DNA from: Bacillota bacterium
GTDB taxonomy: Bacteria > Bacillota > Clostridia > Oscillospirales > Ruminococcaceae
Assembly (NCBI GenBank): GCA_023391875.1
Contig: JAEWAB010000006.1
Span: 62,001 to 126,000 of the forward strand
Length of the DNA stretch: 64,000 nt
Reading direction: 5' to 3'
The position numbers were made by a program, and so were the translations under genes. This document shows, piece after piece, positions 40,031-48,333 of this stretch. Below the pieces are notes generated by a model. That model was given only the letters and a program-made list of their open reading frames with translations, was not told the origin of the DNA and made no database searches. The number at the start of each line of letters is the position of its first letter. Within the stretch, counting starts at the first letter, position 1.

Positions 40031-41218
40031 TTATAGGGCTTGTACGAACTGGCTTCCGTAGTCTGCGCAGGCGGCGAGTTCTGCTTCGTCTGGCACCCAC
40101 AGCGACCGGTGGCCGTCGTTTACGATTTTAAAGCCGCTGTCTCCAAGCTCCTTGGTCAGCTGCTTGACCACTTCGCCGCTCCAGCCGTAGCTTCCGAACG
40201 CAGCCGCGCTCTTGTTCTTGAATTTTAGACCTTTCATCATCTCTAAGAGCCCGCCGATGGAGAAAAGATAGCCGTTGTTGATGGTCGGAGAGCCGAGAAG
40301 AACGGCCTTGGAACGGAATACCTCGGTGATAATGTCGTTTTTGTCCTGCTTGGCGGCATTCATCAGCTTCACGGTTATGTCCGAGTCGGCCCTGCGGATA
40401 CCGGCGGCAATGGCTTCCGCCATCTTTCGCGTGGAGTTCCACATGGTATCGTAAACGAGCGTGATCTGGTTTTCCTGATAATTGTTGGCCCATCTCAGAT
40501 ACTGCTCTACAATCTGGGCGGGGTTGTTCTTCCAAATCACACCGTGGCTCGGGCAGATCATACTTACCGGCAGGTTCAGCCCCAAGACCTCATGGATCTT
40601 TTTCGTGACAAACCCGCTGAACGGCGTCAGGATATTGGCATAGTACTTTAACGCCTCCGCAAAAAGCTCCGCCTGATCCACCGTATCGTTGTATAAGGAT
40701 TCGGTCGCGTAATGCTGCCCAAATGCGTCGTTGCTGAACAGGATATTCTCCCCTGTCATATAGGTGAACATGGTATCCGGCCAGTGGAGCATCGGGGCTT
40801 CCACGAAAATCAGCTTACTTTCGCCAAGGTCCAGCGTATCCCCCGTTTTGACGGTTACGAAGTTCCAATCCTGATGATAATGCCCTTTAATAATTTTAGC
40901 GCCGTTTGCCGTGCAGTAGATGGGGGTGTTCGGTATCTCGCGCATCAGCTCGGGCAGTGCGCCGCTGTGGTCGATTTCGTTGTGATTGGCGATGATATAG
41001 TCGATCTTCTGCAGGTCGATTTCCTGCTTGAGCCGAGTCACAAATTCCTTATCAAAGGGCTGCCATACCGTGTCAATCAGCGCGGTTTTCTGGTCCCGCA
41101 CCAGATAGGAATTATAGGAGGAGCCCCTGCGCGTGGAATATTCGTTGCCGTGAAATTTTTTAAGCTCCCAGTCGATCTTGCCGACCCAACTTACTTTATC
41201 CGTTAACTGTTTTTGCAT
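40031..41218 (-). CDS. fprA: Flavodiiron protein (FprA family A-type flavoprotein)
   Basis: About 395 residues. N-terminal metallo-beta-lactamase-like di-iron domain: NHNEIDHSGALPELMREIPN (HxExDH), an LHWPDTMFTY region, the acidic ligand in LFSNDAFGQH and a later His (CPSHGVIW). C-terminal flavodoxin domain: LVYDTMWNSTRKMAEAIAAG, SPTINNGYLFSIGGLLEM and AFGSYGWSGEVVKQL. Such enzymes reduce O2 and/or NO in anaerobes. ATG 41218 has GGGAGG seven bases upstream. No rubredoxin domain is fused. Its promoter carries a FNR-type box. Confidence 0.94.
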   Translation of the reverse strand: MQKQLTDKVSWVGKIDWELKKFHGNEYSTRRGSSYNSYLVRDQKTALIDTVWQPFDKEFVTRLKQEIDLQKIDYIIANHNEIDHSGALPELMREIPNTPIYCTANGAKIIKGHYHQDWNFVTVKTGDTLDLGESKLIFVEAPMLHWPDTMFTYMTGENILFSNDAFGQHYATESLYNDTVDQAELFAEALKYYANILTPFSGFVTKKIHEVLGLNLPVSMICPSHGVIWKNNPAQIVEQYLRWANNYQENQITLVYDTMWNSTRKMAEAIAAGIRRADSDITVKLMNAAKQDKNDIITEVFRSKAVLLGSPTINNGYLFSIGGLLEMMKGLKFKNKSAAAFGSYGWSGEVVKQLTKELGDSGFKIVNDGHRSLWVPDEAELAACADYGSQFVQAL

Positions 41219-41252
41219 ATTCAAACCTCCCGCTTGTTTTTTCTTTGTACTT

Positions 41253-41294
41253 AGTGTAACACTTTTTTCTGTGTCCATCAGTGATTTGAATCAA
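41253..41294 (-). promoter_or_regulatory. FNR-type box and -10 upstream of fprA
   Basis: On the minus strand TTGAT-TCAA-ATCAC (41281-41294) is followed by TACACT (41253-41258). The predicted start (41246) puts the box centre (41287.5) at -41.5, the same geometry as at ric. Confidence 0.75.
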
Positions 41295-41432
41295 AAGATG
41301 GACAAGAATCGGGGCGATTTGCAATACCAACTGCGGTTAACTCACGGGGGGCGGACTGATTGTATTTTTACCGCCATACATGTTATAATGATAGTACGAT
41401 TGGGACAGAGAGAAAGAGCAGGGATAGATTCT

Positions 41433-42818
41433 ATGCAGCCAAAACAGAATAGTAGTTTAAAGTTTAACGACATGACAACCGGCAGCCCCACGAAGCTCAT
41501 CCTTACCTTTGCGCTGCCGCTTCTGGTGGGCAACATTTTTCAACAGCTATACAATCTGGTGGATAGCGTTGTAGTGGGAAATTACGTCGGCAAAACCGCT
41601 TTGGCGGGTGTCGGCACCAGCTTCCCTATCATCTTTATGTTTACCGCATTGTTTATGGGCATAGGCATGGGGGCTACCATCATGATTGCTCAGTATTACG
41701 GTGCTGGTGATTATGAAAGAGTTAAGAAAACCATTAGTACCATCTATACCGCCGTTATGGTGGGCGCGATACCGTTAACCTTACTGGGTATATTTCTTTG
41801 CGGCCCACTTTTAAAGCTGATGCTGGTACCCGCCGATACCTATCATGAGGCATACACCTACATTCTTATCATCTTTTTTGGTATCACGGCAACGCTTGGC
41901 TATAACGTCAATGCTGGCATCCTTCAGGGGGTTGGCGACAGCAAGTCCCCACTGCTGTTTTTGGTTATCGCCTGCGGTATTAATATCGTACTTGACCTTT
42001 TGTTTGTGCTCGTTTTTGGCTGGGGTGTGGCCGGGGTCGCGATTGCCACCATCATCGCACAATTCTTTTCTTGGGTATTCGGTATCTTTTTTATCAACAA
42101 AAAATACCCTGAACTTGAGATAAACCCGTTTCACTTTAGGTTTGATAAACATCTGTTTTGGCAGGCCATCCGTCTGGGTATCCCCGCCGGCGTGCAGCAG
42201 GCCATTTTTTCGCTAGGCATTATGGTCATGCAGTCGCTGGTAAACAGCTATGGCTCCGATTTCATGGCCGGATTTAACGGCTCTAATAAGATCGATACCT
42301 TCGCGTTTATGCCTATCCAGAGCTTCGCCACCGCGGTAACCACCTTTGTGGGGCAGAATATCGGCGCAGGTAAGTATGACCGCATAAAAAAAGGTTCCTC
42401 AGTGACCGTGATGATGTCGATAGCATGCAGTATCGTTATCGGCGTGTTGCTTCTCTTTACCGGGCCATTTTTAATGCGGCTGTTCAGCCCGGATGCCGCG
42501 GTAATTGAGGCGGGAATGGCCTACCTCTACCGCATCCTGCCGTTCTATGCAGTTTTGTCGCTGTTGTTTATCATTAACGGCGTAATGCGGGGTGCTGGCG
42601 AGATGATAGTACCTGTTATCTCCACGATGGTTTCGCTGTGGGCGGCGCGTGTGCCAAGTGCCTACCTGCTGGCACATTTCTTCGGCAGAGACAACATGTT
42701 TTTCAGTTACGTGATTGGCTGGTTGATTGGCGCAATCATCACGATTACCTATTATCTCTCCGGCAGATGGAAGAACAAATCCATTATCAAAAAGACCGAT
42801 ATGCCTATAATAGATTAA
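41433..42818 (+). CDS. MATE family efflux transporter
   Basis: 461 residues with about 12 membrane segments. MATE motifs: TGSPTKLILTFALPLLVGNI, FQQLYNLVDSVVVGNYVGKT, ALAGVGTSFPIIFMF, and the second-half GIPAGVQQAIFSLGIMVMQS and GQNIGAGKYDRIKKG. ATG 41433 has AGGGAT upstream and begins at the protein-like part; the frame is open back to 41178 over the fprA promoter but that part does not resemble a protein. Substrates are typically cationic drugs; exchange ion unknown. Divergent from fprA. Confidence 0.9.
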   Translation: MQPKQNSSLKFNDMTTGSPTKLILTFALPLLVGNIFQQLYNLVDSVVVGNYVGKTALAGVGTSFPIIFMFTALFMGIGMGATIMIAQYYGAGDYERVKKTISTIYTAVMVGAIPLTLLGIFLCGPLLKLMLVPADTYHEAYTYILIIFFGITATLGYNVNAGILQGVGDSKSPLLFLVIACGINIVLDLLFVLVFGWGVAGVAIATIIAQFFSWVFGIFFINKKYPELEINPFHFRFDKHLFWQAIRLGIPAGVQQAIFSLGIMVMQSLVNSYGSDFMAGFNGSNKIDTFAFMPIQSFATAVTTFVGQNIGAGKYDRIKKGSSVTVMMSIACSIVIGVLLLFTGPFLMRLFSPDAAVIEAGMAYLYRILPFYAVLSLLFIINGVMRGAGEMIVPVISTMVSLWAARVPSAYLLAHFFGRDNMFFSYVIGWLIGAIITITYYLSGRWKNKSIIKKTDMPIID

Positions 42819-42896
42819 AGCGATTAAACAGCAACTTAAATGACTTTACCTGTTTGTCTTTTTGTGGTACATTATAGATAAAATAGCAAAATTATA

Positions 42897-42944
42897 ATAC
42901 TCATTCTTCTACCCCGCCTTTTTGCGTTGTTGCAGAATGAGTAT
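42897..42944 (+). other. Inverted repeat upstream of the O-antigen-ligase-like gene
   Basis: Perfect 11-bp arms (ATACTCATTCT 42897-42907 and AGAATGAGTAT 42934-42944) separated by 26 bases that include GCCTTTTTGC. It could be a terminator for the MATE gene, a regulator site or a leader hairpin. No T-run follows the stem directly. Confidence 0.5.
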
Positions 42945-42968
42945 ATATGCTGCCACAGGAGATAAACG

Positions 42969-44372
42969 ATGAAGCAGAGCAGAACACATACCCAAAATGG
43001 GATGCGGTTATCTCAAACCTTATGTATAGCACTTACGGTACTTTGTGCCGCAGTTTTGCCCCTGATTGTGGGTAAAACAACGGTGTTTCTCTGCTTAAAG
43101 CCTGATGTTTACGCAATTTCTACCGATTTTTATTATTTTTATAAGTTCTGCTTTTTCTGTGTGATAGGCAGTTTGATGACGTTGTATACCCTGTTCGCCT
43201 ACTTTCGCCAAAACAGCGCTATCGTACTCAGCAAACTCTACCTTGTCTTTGTACTGCTTACGTTATTATCGGCAGCTTGCTCGATTAACATCTCCAACGC
43301 CTTTTTAGGCATTGCGGGCCGGTATCAAGGGTTTTACGCTTACTTTTTCTATTTTGCGGTGATGGTATTCTGCGCGTCCTTTTTATCCGCACGCCATATT
43401 AAAGTTGTATTATACGCCTTGTTCGCTTCGGCCGGGGTAATCGCAGTAATAGCGATGCTGCAGTTTTTCGGGATCGAGCTGCTTGCAAACTCCCCGGGCC
43501 TTGAAATCTACGGGCGATATTTTGCGCGCGGCACACTAGGTAACCGAAACTTTTTGGGCAGCTACTTCACCTTGCTTACGCCCATAGCCGCGGTACTGTT
43601 TGTTACCGCTAAAACAACCAAACGCGCAGCCGCATGTTTTGTCCTATCGGGCCTGTTTTTCAGCGGACTGGTGATATCCCTCACGCGGGTTGCCTGGCTC
43701 GGTTTTGCCGGCTTCGCGTTGGTCATGATGGCTTTACAGTTTAAGCTTATGATCAAGCACTACAAACGGTTTATTGCTCTGCTCCTGCTGTTTATCCTGC
43801 TCTTTACAATGCTTACCCTGTTTGATGGCGGGCGTATCACCAGTCGAGGGCAAGACCTTGCGCAGCAGCTGCAAAATATCGAGAGCCCTTCCTTCGGCTC
43901 CGGCAGAATGCTTATTTACAGCAACGTACTGAAGGTAATCGCCCGTTACCCTTTGCTCGGTACCGGCCCCGACTGCCTTGGCACGGCACTGGACGCACTG
44001 TTGACGGATGACGGCCGTATGACGCTAGGCGGTGCAAACACCTACATAGACAAGGCACACAGCGAATACCTTGAGGTTGCCGCCACGATGGGGATTCCCG
44101 CTGTGCTATGCTTTTTGCTGTTCTTTGTATTTTTACTCTTTCCCATGCTTTTGCGGTTTCGGAGGCTGCCGGTTCTTATTCAGGCGGTGTTTTGCGGTGT
44201 GGCGGCCTATCTGGTGCAGGCGGGAGGTAATATCGGGGTTATCAGCGTGCTGCCGGTATTCTATGTGCTGGCAGGCATATTACTTAAATATTCAAGCAGT
44301 TGGGATAAATTTACCCTTCGGCGCAAGATGGCAAAGCAACAGGCACCCAGAGAACCGGTTGCCCTACGTTAG
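42969..44372 (+). CDS. O-antigen ligase/polymerase-like membrane protein
   Basis: 467 residues with about 11-12 membrane segments. The Wzy/WaaL-type region is present: FARGTLGNRNFLGSYFTLLT, then GFALVMMALQF, a large outside loop (GSGRMLIYSNVLKVIARYPL; GTGPDCLGTALD) and KAHSEYLEVAATMGIPAVLC, in which the conserved H-S/N-E region of WaaL-like ligases is visible. Likely polymerises or transfers an envelope polysaccharide or glycan to lipid or teichoic carrier. Free-standing; no polysaccharide cluster is nearby. Confident on superfamily only. Confidence 0.82.
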   Translation: MKQSRTHTQNGMRLSQTLCIALTVLCAAVLPLIVGKTTVFLCLKPDVYAISTDFYYFYKFCFFCVIGSLMTLYTLFAYFRQNSAIVLSKLYLVFVLLTLLSAACSINISNAFLGIAGRYQGFYAYFFYFAVMVFCASFLSARHIKVVLYALFASAGVIAVIAMLQFFGIELLANSPGLEIYGRYFARGTLGNRNFLGSYFTLLTPIAAVLFVTAKTTKRAAACFVLSGLFFSGLVISLTRVAWLGFAGFALVMMALQFKLMIKHYKRFIALLLLFILLFTMLTLFDGGRITSRGQDLAQQLQNIESPSFGSGRMLIYSNVLKVIARYPLLGTGPDCLGTALDALLTDDGRMTLGGANTYIDKAHSEYLEVAATMGIPAVLCFLLFFVFLLFPMLLRFRRLPVLIQAVFCGVAAYLVQAGGNIGVISVLPVFYVLAGILLKYSSSWDKFTLRRKMAKQQAPREPVALR

Positions 44373-44444
44373 AATAGGGTATTGGTTTTTTACGGCGCCC
44401 GTCAACAATAGTTATTTTATTTAATAAAGGAGCATACACAAACC

Positions 44445-45008
44445 ATGGGCACAATCACCAGAGAGCAGGCATGGGAACTGCTCACACAGTACAACAAAGA
44501 TGAGTTTCATCTTAAACACTCGCAGATTGTGGAAGGCGTAATGAAATACTTCGCCGACAAGCTGGGGTTTGGCGAAGAGCGCGAGTTCTGGGGTATTGTC
44601 GGGCTGCTGCACGACCTTGACTTTGAGCGGTACCCCGATGAGCACTGCATCAAGGGGCAGGAGATCATGCGCGAAAACGGCATTGACGAGCGCATCATCC
44701 ACGCAACCGCCAGCCATGGCTATCAGCTCACCGTGGATATCCAGCCGGAGCATACGATGGAAAAGGTACTTTATGCGGTGGACGAGCTTACCGGCCTAAT
44801 CGGCGCGGTAGCCATCATGCGCCCGTCTAAAAGTGTCGCCGATCTTGAGGTAAAATCGGTAAAAAAGAAGTATAAAACCGTAAACTTTGCGGCAGGCTGT
44901 TCTCGTGAGGTAATACAGCGCGGCGCCGACATGCTCGGATGGGAGCTGGACACCCTGATTGAGGAGACCATCCTCGCCATGCGCACCCTTACAGGGATTG
45001 TAGATTAA
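44445..45008 (+). CDS. HD-domain (HDIG) hydrolase
   Basis: 187 residues. The HD pattern is LKHSQIVEGVMKYFADKLGF (H), WGIVGLLHDLDFERYPDEHC (HD), a later H in HATASHGYQLTVD, and D in LYAVDELTGLIGA. These give metal-dependent phosphohydrolase activity, substrate unknown (nucleotides are common). RBS is AAAGGAG. It sits 22 bases before tcdA on the same strand, so they are probably co-transcribed. Confidence 0.86.
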   Translation: MGTITREQAWELLTQYNKDEFHLKHSQIVEGVMKYFADKLGFGEEREFWGIVGLLHDLDFERYPDEHCIKGQEIMRENGIDERIIHATASHGYQLTVDIQPEHTMEKVLYAVDELTGLIGAVAIMRPSKSVADLEVKSVKKKYKTVNFAAGCSREVIQRGADMLGWELDTLIEETILAMRTLTGIVD

Positions 45009-45030
45009 TTTTTAAGGAGATTTTACCCCT

Positions 45031-45819
45031 ATGCAGGATGAGTTTTCAAGAACACGGCTGCTGCTCGGCAAACAGGCTGTCGATGCGCTGAAAGGCTCGT
45101 TTGTGGCGGTTTTCGGGATCGGTGGCGTGGGCTCTTATGTGGTGGAGGCGCTTGCACGCAGCGGCGTGGGCAGCTTTGCGCTGTTTGATGATGACAAGGT
45201 CTGCCTCACCAATATCAACCGCCAGTTGATCGCGACACACTCAACGGTGGGCAAGCAGAAAACCGATGTGATGCGCGACCGTATCCTCGACATCAACCCC
45301 AAGGCGCAGGTGGAGGTATTCCCCTGCTTTTATACCGCCGAGAACGCCGATAACTACGACCTTTCGCGCTATACCTATATCGTGGACGCCATTGACACCG
45401 TATCCTCAAAGCTTGAGCTGATTTCACGCGCCTATAAGCTGGGGATTCCCCTCATCAGCTGTATGGGCGCGGGCAATAAACTGGACCCCACCCGTTTTGA
45501 GGTGACCGACATCTATAAAACCAGCATCTGCCCGCTCGCGCGGGTAATGCGCAAGGAGCTGCGTGCAAGGGGTATTGATAAGCTAAAGGTGGTTTATTCC
45601 AAGGAACAGCCCATTACTCCCATAGAGGAGGCAGGCGGCGGCTGTAAAACCGGCTGCGTATGCCCACCCGGCACCAAGCGCAAATGTACCATACGCCGTC
45701 AGATACCGGGCAGCGTATCCTTCGTGCCCTCCGTCGCGGGGCTGATCCTTGCCGGTGAAGTGATTAAGGACATTACCGCGCCCTACATCCATGAGCGCGA
45801 AACAGCAGAAGAAAAGTAA
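45031..45819 (+). CDS. tcdA: tRNA threonylcarbamoyladenosine dehydratase (TcdA/YgdL, ThiF-like)
   Basis: 262 residues. E1-like adenylation fold: FSRTRLLLGKQAVDALKGSF, VAVFGIGGVGSYVVEALARS (nucleotide motif GIGGVGS), LFDDDKVCLTNINRQLIATH, and YIVDAIDTVSSKLELI. C-terminal part has GCKTGCVCPPGTKRKCTIRR and PGSVSFVPSVAGLILAGEVI. TcdA makes the cyclic ct6A form of t6A37 in tRNAs reading ANN codons. An RBS AAGGAGA precedes the ATG. A strong hairpin terminator follows. Confidence 0.9.
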   Translation: MQDEFSRTRLLLGKQAVDALKGSFVAVFGIGGVGSYVVEALARSGVGSFALFDDDKVCLTNINRQLIATHSTVGKQKTDVMRDRILDINPKAQVEVFPCFYTAENADNYDLSRYTYIVDAIDTVSSKLELISRAYKLGIPLISCMGAGNKLDPTRFEVTDIYKTSICPLARVMRKELRARGIDKLKVVYSKEQPITPIEEAGGGCKTGCVCPPGTKRKCTIRRQIPGSVSFVPSVAGLILAGEVIKDITAPYIHERETAEEK

Positions 45820-45832
45820 ATCCCACATAAAT

Positions 45833-45886
45833 ATCCGGGGTACAGCATGCAGATTGGTTTTGCGTGCTGTACCCCGGATTTGTTTT
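45833..45886. terminator. Bidirectional terminator
   Basis: Perfect 15-bp arms (ATCCGGGGTACAGCA 45833-45847 and its complement 45865-45879) with TTGTTTT on the plus side. It separates the convergent tcdA and Ntn-hydrolase genes. Confidence 0.9.
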
Positions 45887-45899
45887 ACCTTATAGCCTT

Positions 45900-46961
45900 C
45901 TAGTGACGCCTTTTTTCGGCAATGCGCCAAATCGCTGCGATAAGCGAGAGTAGCGCCGCCACCGCGAGCACCCATAGATACCATGGTACGGTATGTACAA
46001 CATTCTCTTGCAATGGTATAGCGGCAGGCTCGGATGCTACGGAGCGTGCGGCCTCTGCTTTAAGCGGTAATTCGTCTTGAGTTGTCTCGCTTACCGTCGT
46101 ACTGGACACGGTGCTTACAGACTTGATGGTAATCGGCGTATCAAATCCCAAATCCTTGATGTCGGTCTTTATTTCTTCGCCGGGCTGCAATTTTTGCAGC
46201 TGCTCGGTTAAGTTCACTCTGTAGGCCTTGGTGAAATCACCCTTACCAAAAACATACACCTCACGGCTTGTAAGATTATAAACGTTAGAGTAGAGTGTTC
46301 CCCCATCCCCCCAATCCTGCTTGGTGGCATTTAAAATATCCGCAAAGCCTTCGACAGAAGGGGCACCGCTCTGCAAGGCTTTCTCCGCCATCGCAAAGCG
46401 TTCGCAGGGGTACCACCCCAGCGACGGATCCGTAAGCCAGAAGTTGGTCACAAGCTGGTAATCCTTATCCTTGTGGATGATGTTGAGGCTTCCCTCCACC
46501 CACTCGAGCACGGCCGAATCACCCGAAGCGTCGGCAATCAGCAGATGGTCGCTGAAACCCGATGGGATGTTGGCGCCTTCCAGCATTGTGATGGCCTCGT
46601 CAACCGTGGCACAGCTTGACAGCAGCTGCTCACCAAAGTTCATGCCGAGCTGCTCTTTCGCCGCGTCATGCGGCACTTTGGAGGCCGGGCAGGTCGCACC
46701 GTCGTAAAACAGGCCGCATTCGTTCATACCGCCCTGAACATAGGAGTTGTCGTAAAAACAAACTCGCCCATAGGCACCCTCTTCGGGGGCCGAGATTATC
46801 ATGGACGTTTCCCACGAATACATCCAGTCTTCGTTATTTCCGGCTAGCACCGTTTCATCTTCCTCCGCCATAAAGATGGTGCAAGCTTGAATGGGAATAG
46901 CCAGTAAGGCCGTCATAAATATTACGATAAAGAAGGCTGCCATCCATCGATTCAGCCGCAT
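45900..46961 (-). CDS. Secreted, membrane-anchored Ntn-hydrolase (choloylglycine hydrolase-like)
   Basis: 353 residues. A signal peptide (RWMAAFFIVIFMTALLAIPI) ends at QA, and the next residue is Cys27 in CTIFM, the nucleophile position in linear-amide C-N hydrolases. Next come LAGNNEDW, FYDNSYVQGGMNECGLFYDG and DHLLIADASGDSAVLEWVEG, typical of the C45/C59-type Ntn fold. Signal peptidase cleavage could therefore expose the catalytic N-terminal Cys directly. A Ser/Thr-rich stalk and a C-terminal membrane anchor (VPWYLWVLAVAALLSLIAAI) plus basic tail place it on the outer face of the membrane. Substrate could be a conjugated bile acid, acyl-homoserine lactone, penicillin or peptide; unknown. 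Confidence 0.78.
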   Translation of the reverse strand: MRLNRWMAAFFIVIFMTALLAIPIQACTIFMAEEDETVLAGNNEDWMYSWETSMIISAPEEGAYGRVCFYDNSYVQGGMNECGLFYDGATCPASKVPHDAAKEQLGMNFGEQLLSSCATVDEAITMLEGANIPSGFSDHLLIADASGDSAVLEWVEGSLNIIHKDKDYQLVTNFWLTDPSLGWYPCERFAMAEKALQSGAPSVEGFADILNATKQDWGDGGTLYSNVYNLTSREVYVFGKGDFTKAYRVNLTEQLQKLQPGEEIKTDIKDLGFDTPITIKSVSTVSSTTVSETTQDELPLKAEAARSVASEPAAIPLQENVVHTVPWYLWVLAVAALLSLIAAIWRIAEKRRH

Positions 46962-47221
46962 GTATTGTCCACCCCTTGATGATAGTTTTTACTGTCCCTT
47001 ATCATACCATTTTTATTACAACTTTTTCAATAATGTCCTGCGCTTATTTTACTATATTGGAGGTGTGCCCGTTAAATGATGGCTTTACCACGAGTAATCG
47101 TGAATTGACAACAAAATACACCTGTTATATAATCTAGCTATATTAACCCTTGCAGATATAAATTGAGTAATCATTGTTTGGTTTTGTTTCGGCGCAGTAT
47201 CGCAAAGAAATGAGGATAACT
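46962..47221. other. Divergent intergenic region
   Basis: 260 bases between the Ntn-hydrolase and GT28 genes, reading outward. TTGACA (47106-47111) followed after about 17 bases by TATAAT-like TATATAATC is visible on the plus strand and may drive the GT28-plsY pair. Nothing else recognised. Confidence 0.5.
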
Positions 47222-48328
47222 ATGAAAGCACTGATTTTATCTACCAAAACCGGGCAGGGGCACAATTCGGCATCCCATGCTTTAAAAGCAAGCCTTGAAG
47301 CCAAAGGCCACGAGGCCGTGGTGGCCGATATCTTAAAATCCGGGAAAAAGAATGTTTCCGCGCCGGTTTCGGCGATGTATGACAATCTTATTTTACATAT
47401 GCCGACAGTGTTCGGTGCGCTTTATCATGCCGGAGAGCTGGTAAGCTCGAGCAAGTACCACTCCCCCATCTATTATTTAAATTCCATCTACTGCGAGCGG
47501 CTTTATAACGGTATTGAGAAGATTGCCCCACAGGCCATTGTCTGCCCGCATATTTTCAGTGCGCAGGCTATTACCAGAATGCGCGAGAAGTACGGAGTGA
47601 ATATCCCGGCCATCGGTATTGTCACCGATTATACCTGCAGCCCATTTTGGGAGGAAACCAGGCTGGACGCCTATATCATCCCCGCGCCGCAGCTTGCGGA
47701 CGAGTTTGTAAAAAGGGGTCTACCCGCACACAAGCTGCATCCCTTGGGCATCCCCATCAGCCCGCGCTTTAAAAAGAAGGTATCCCGCGAAGAGGCCCGC
47801 CGGGCGTTTAGCATACAGGCCGAAAAGGTGTTTGTGGTGTTCGGCGGCAGTATGGGGTACGGCTGCATCCCCGAGGTAGTCGAAGGGCTGGTAAAAAGGC
47901 AGCCGGACGCGCAGGTAGCGGCGGTGTGCGGCAGCAACAAAAAACTGTATTACAGCTTAAAGGGTATCAAGAATGTGCTGCCCTTTGAATATATTGAGAA
48001 TGTGGATGTGCTGATGGACGCCGCGGATGTGCTCATCACCAAGCCCGGCGGATTATCGGCTACCGAAGCGATGGCAAAGAGGCTGCCCATCGTATTTTCA
48101 TTGCCCATACCGGGCGGCGAGGAACGCAACGCCGAGTTTTTAACCTCTATCGGCGCCGCGGTATATGCGAGAAAGCCCGAAGCCGCGGTGAATGCCGCCG
48201 CAGACCTTATACAAAACCCCGACCGGTGCGCCGAGATGATGAAAGCGCAGGCGAAATATATCAATAATCACGCGGATGACGACATTGCGAAGCTGCTCAT
48301 ACAGATGACGGAACGTGTAGGAGGCTGA
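47222..48328 (+). CDS. GT28 diacylglycerol glycosyltransferase (UgtP/MGDG-synthase type)
   Basis: 368 residues. N-terminal MGDG-synthase-like acceptor region: KALILSTKTGQGHNSASHAL, KASLEAKGHEAVVADILKSG, IVCPHIFSAQAITRMREKYG, IPAIGIVTDYTCSPFWEETR (the TDY-H-like lipid site). C-terminal UDP-sugar domain: VFVVFGGSMGYGCIPEVVEG, DVLITKPGGLSATEAMAKRL. UgtP-like enzymes transfer glucose or galactose to diacylglycerol. ATG 47222 with GAGG upstream is chosen over the open frame from 47174. It is followed by plsY after five bases, so the two probably link phosphatidate supply with glycolipid. Confidence 0.87.
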   Translation: MKALILSTKTGQGHNSASHALKASLEAKGHEAVVADILKSGKKNVSAPVSAMYDNLILHMPTVFGALYHAGELVSSSKYHSPIYYLNSIYCERLYNGIEKIAPQAIVCPHIFSAQAITRMREKYGVNIPAIGIVTDYTCSPFWEETRLDAYIIPAPQLADEFVKRGLPAHKLHPLGIPISPRFKKKVSREEARRAFSIQAEKVFVVFGGSMGYGCIPEVVEGLVKRQPDAQVAAVCGSNKKLYYSLKGIKNVLPFEYIENVDVLMDAADVLITKPGGLSATEAMAKRLPIVFSLPIPGGEERNAEFLTSIGAAVYARKPEAAVNAAADLIQNPDRCAEMMKAQAKYINNHADDDIAKLLIQMTERVGG

Positions 48329-48333
48329 CGACT

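Noticed and set aside
41178..41432. N-terminal extension of the MATE frame
   Set aside because: It covers the fprA promoter and FNR box and is not protein-like; the ATG at 41433 begins the MATE homology.
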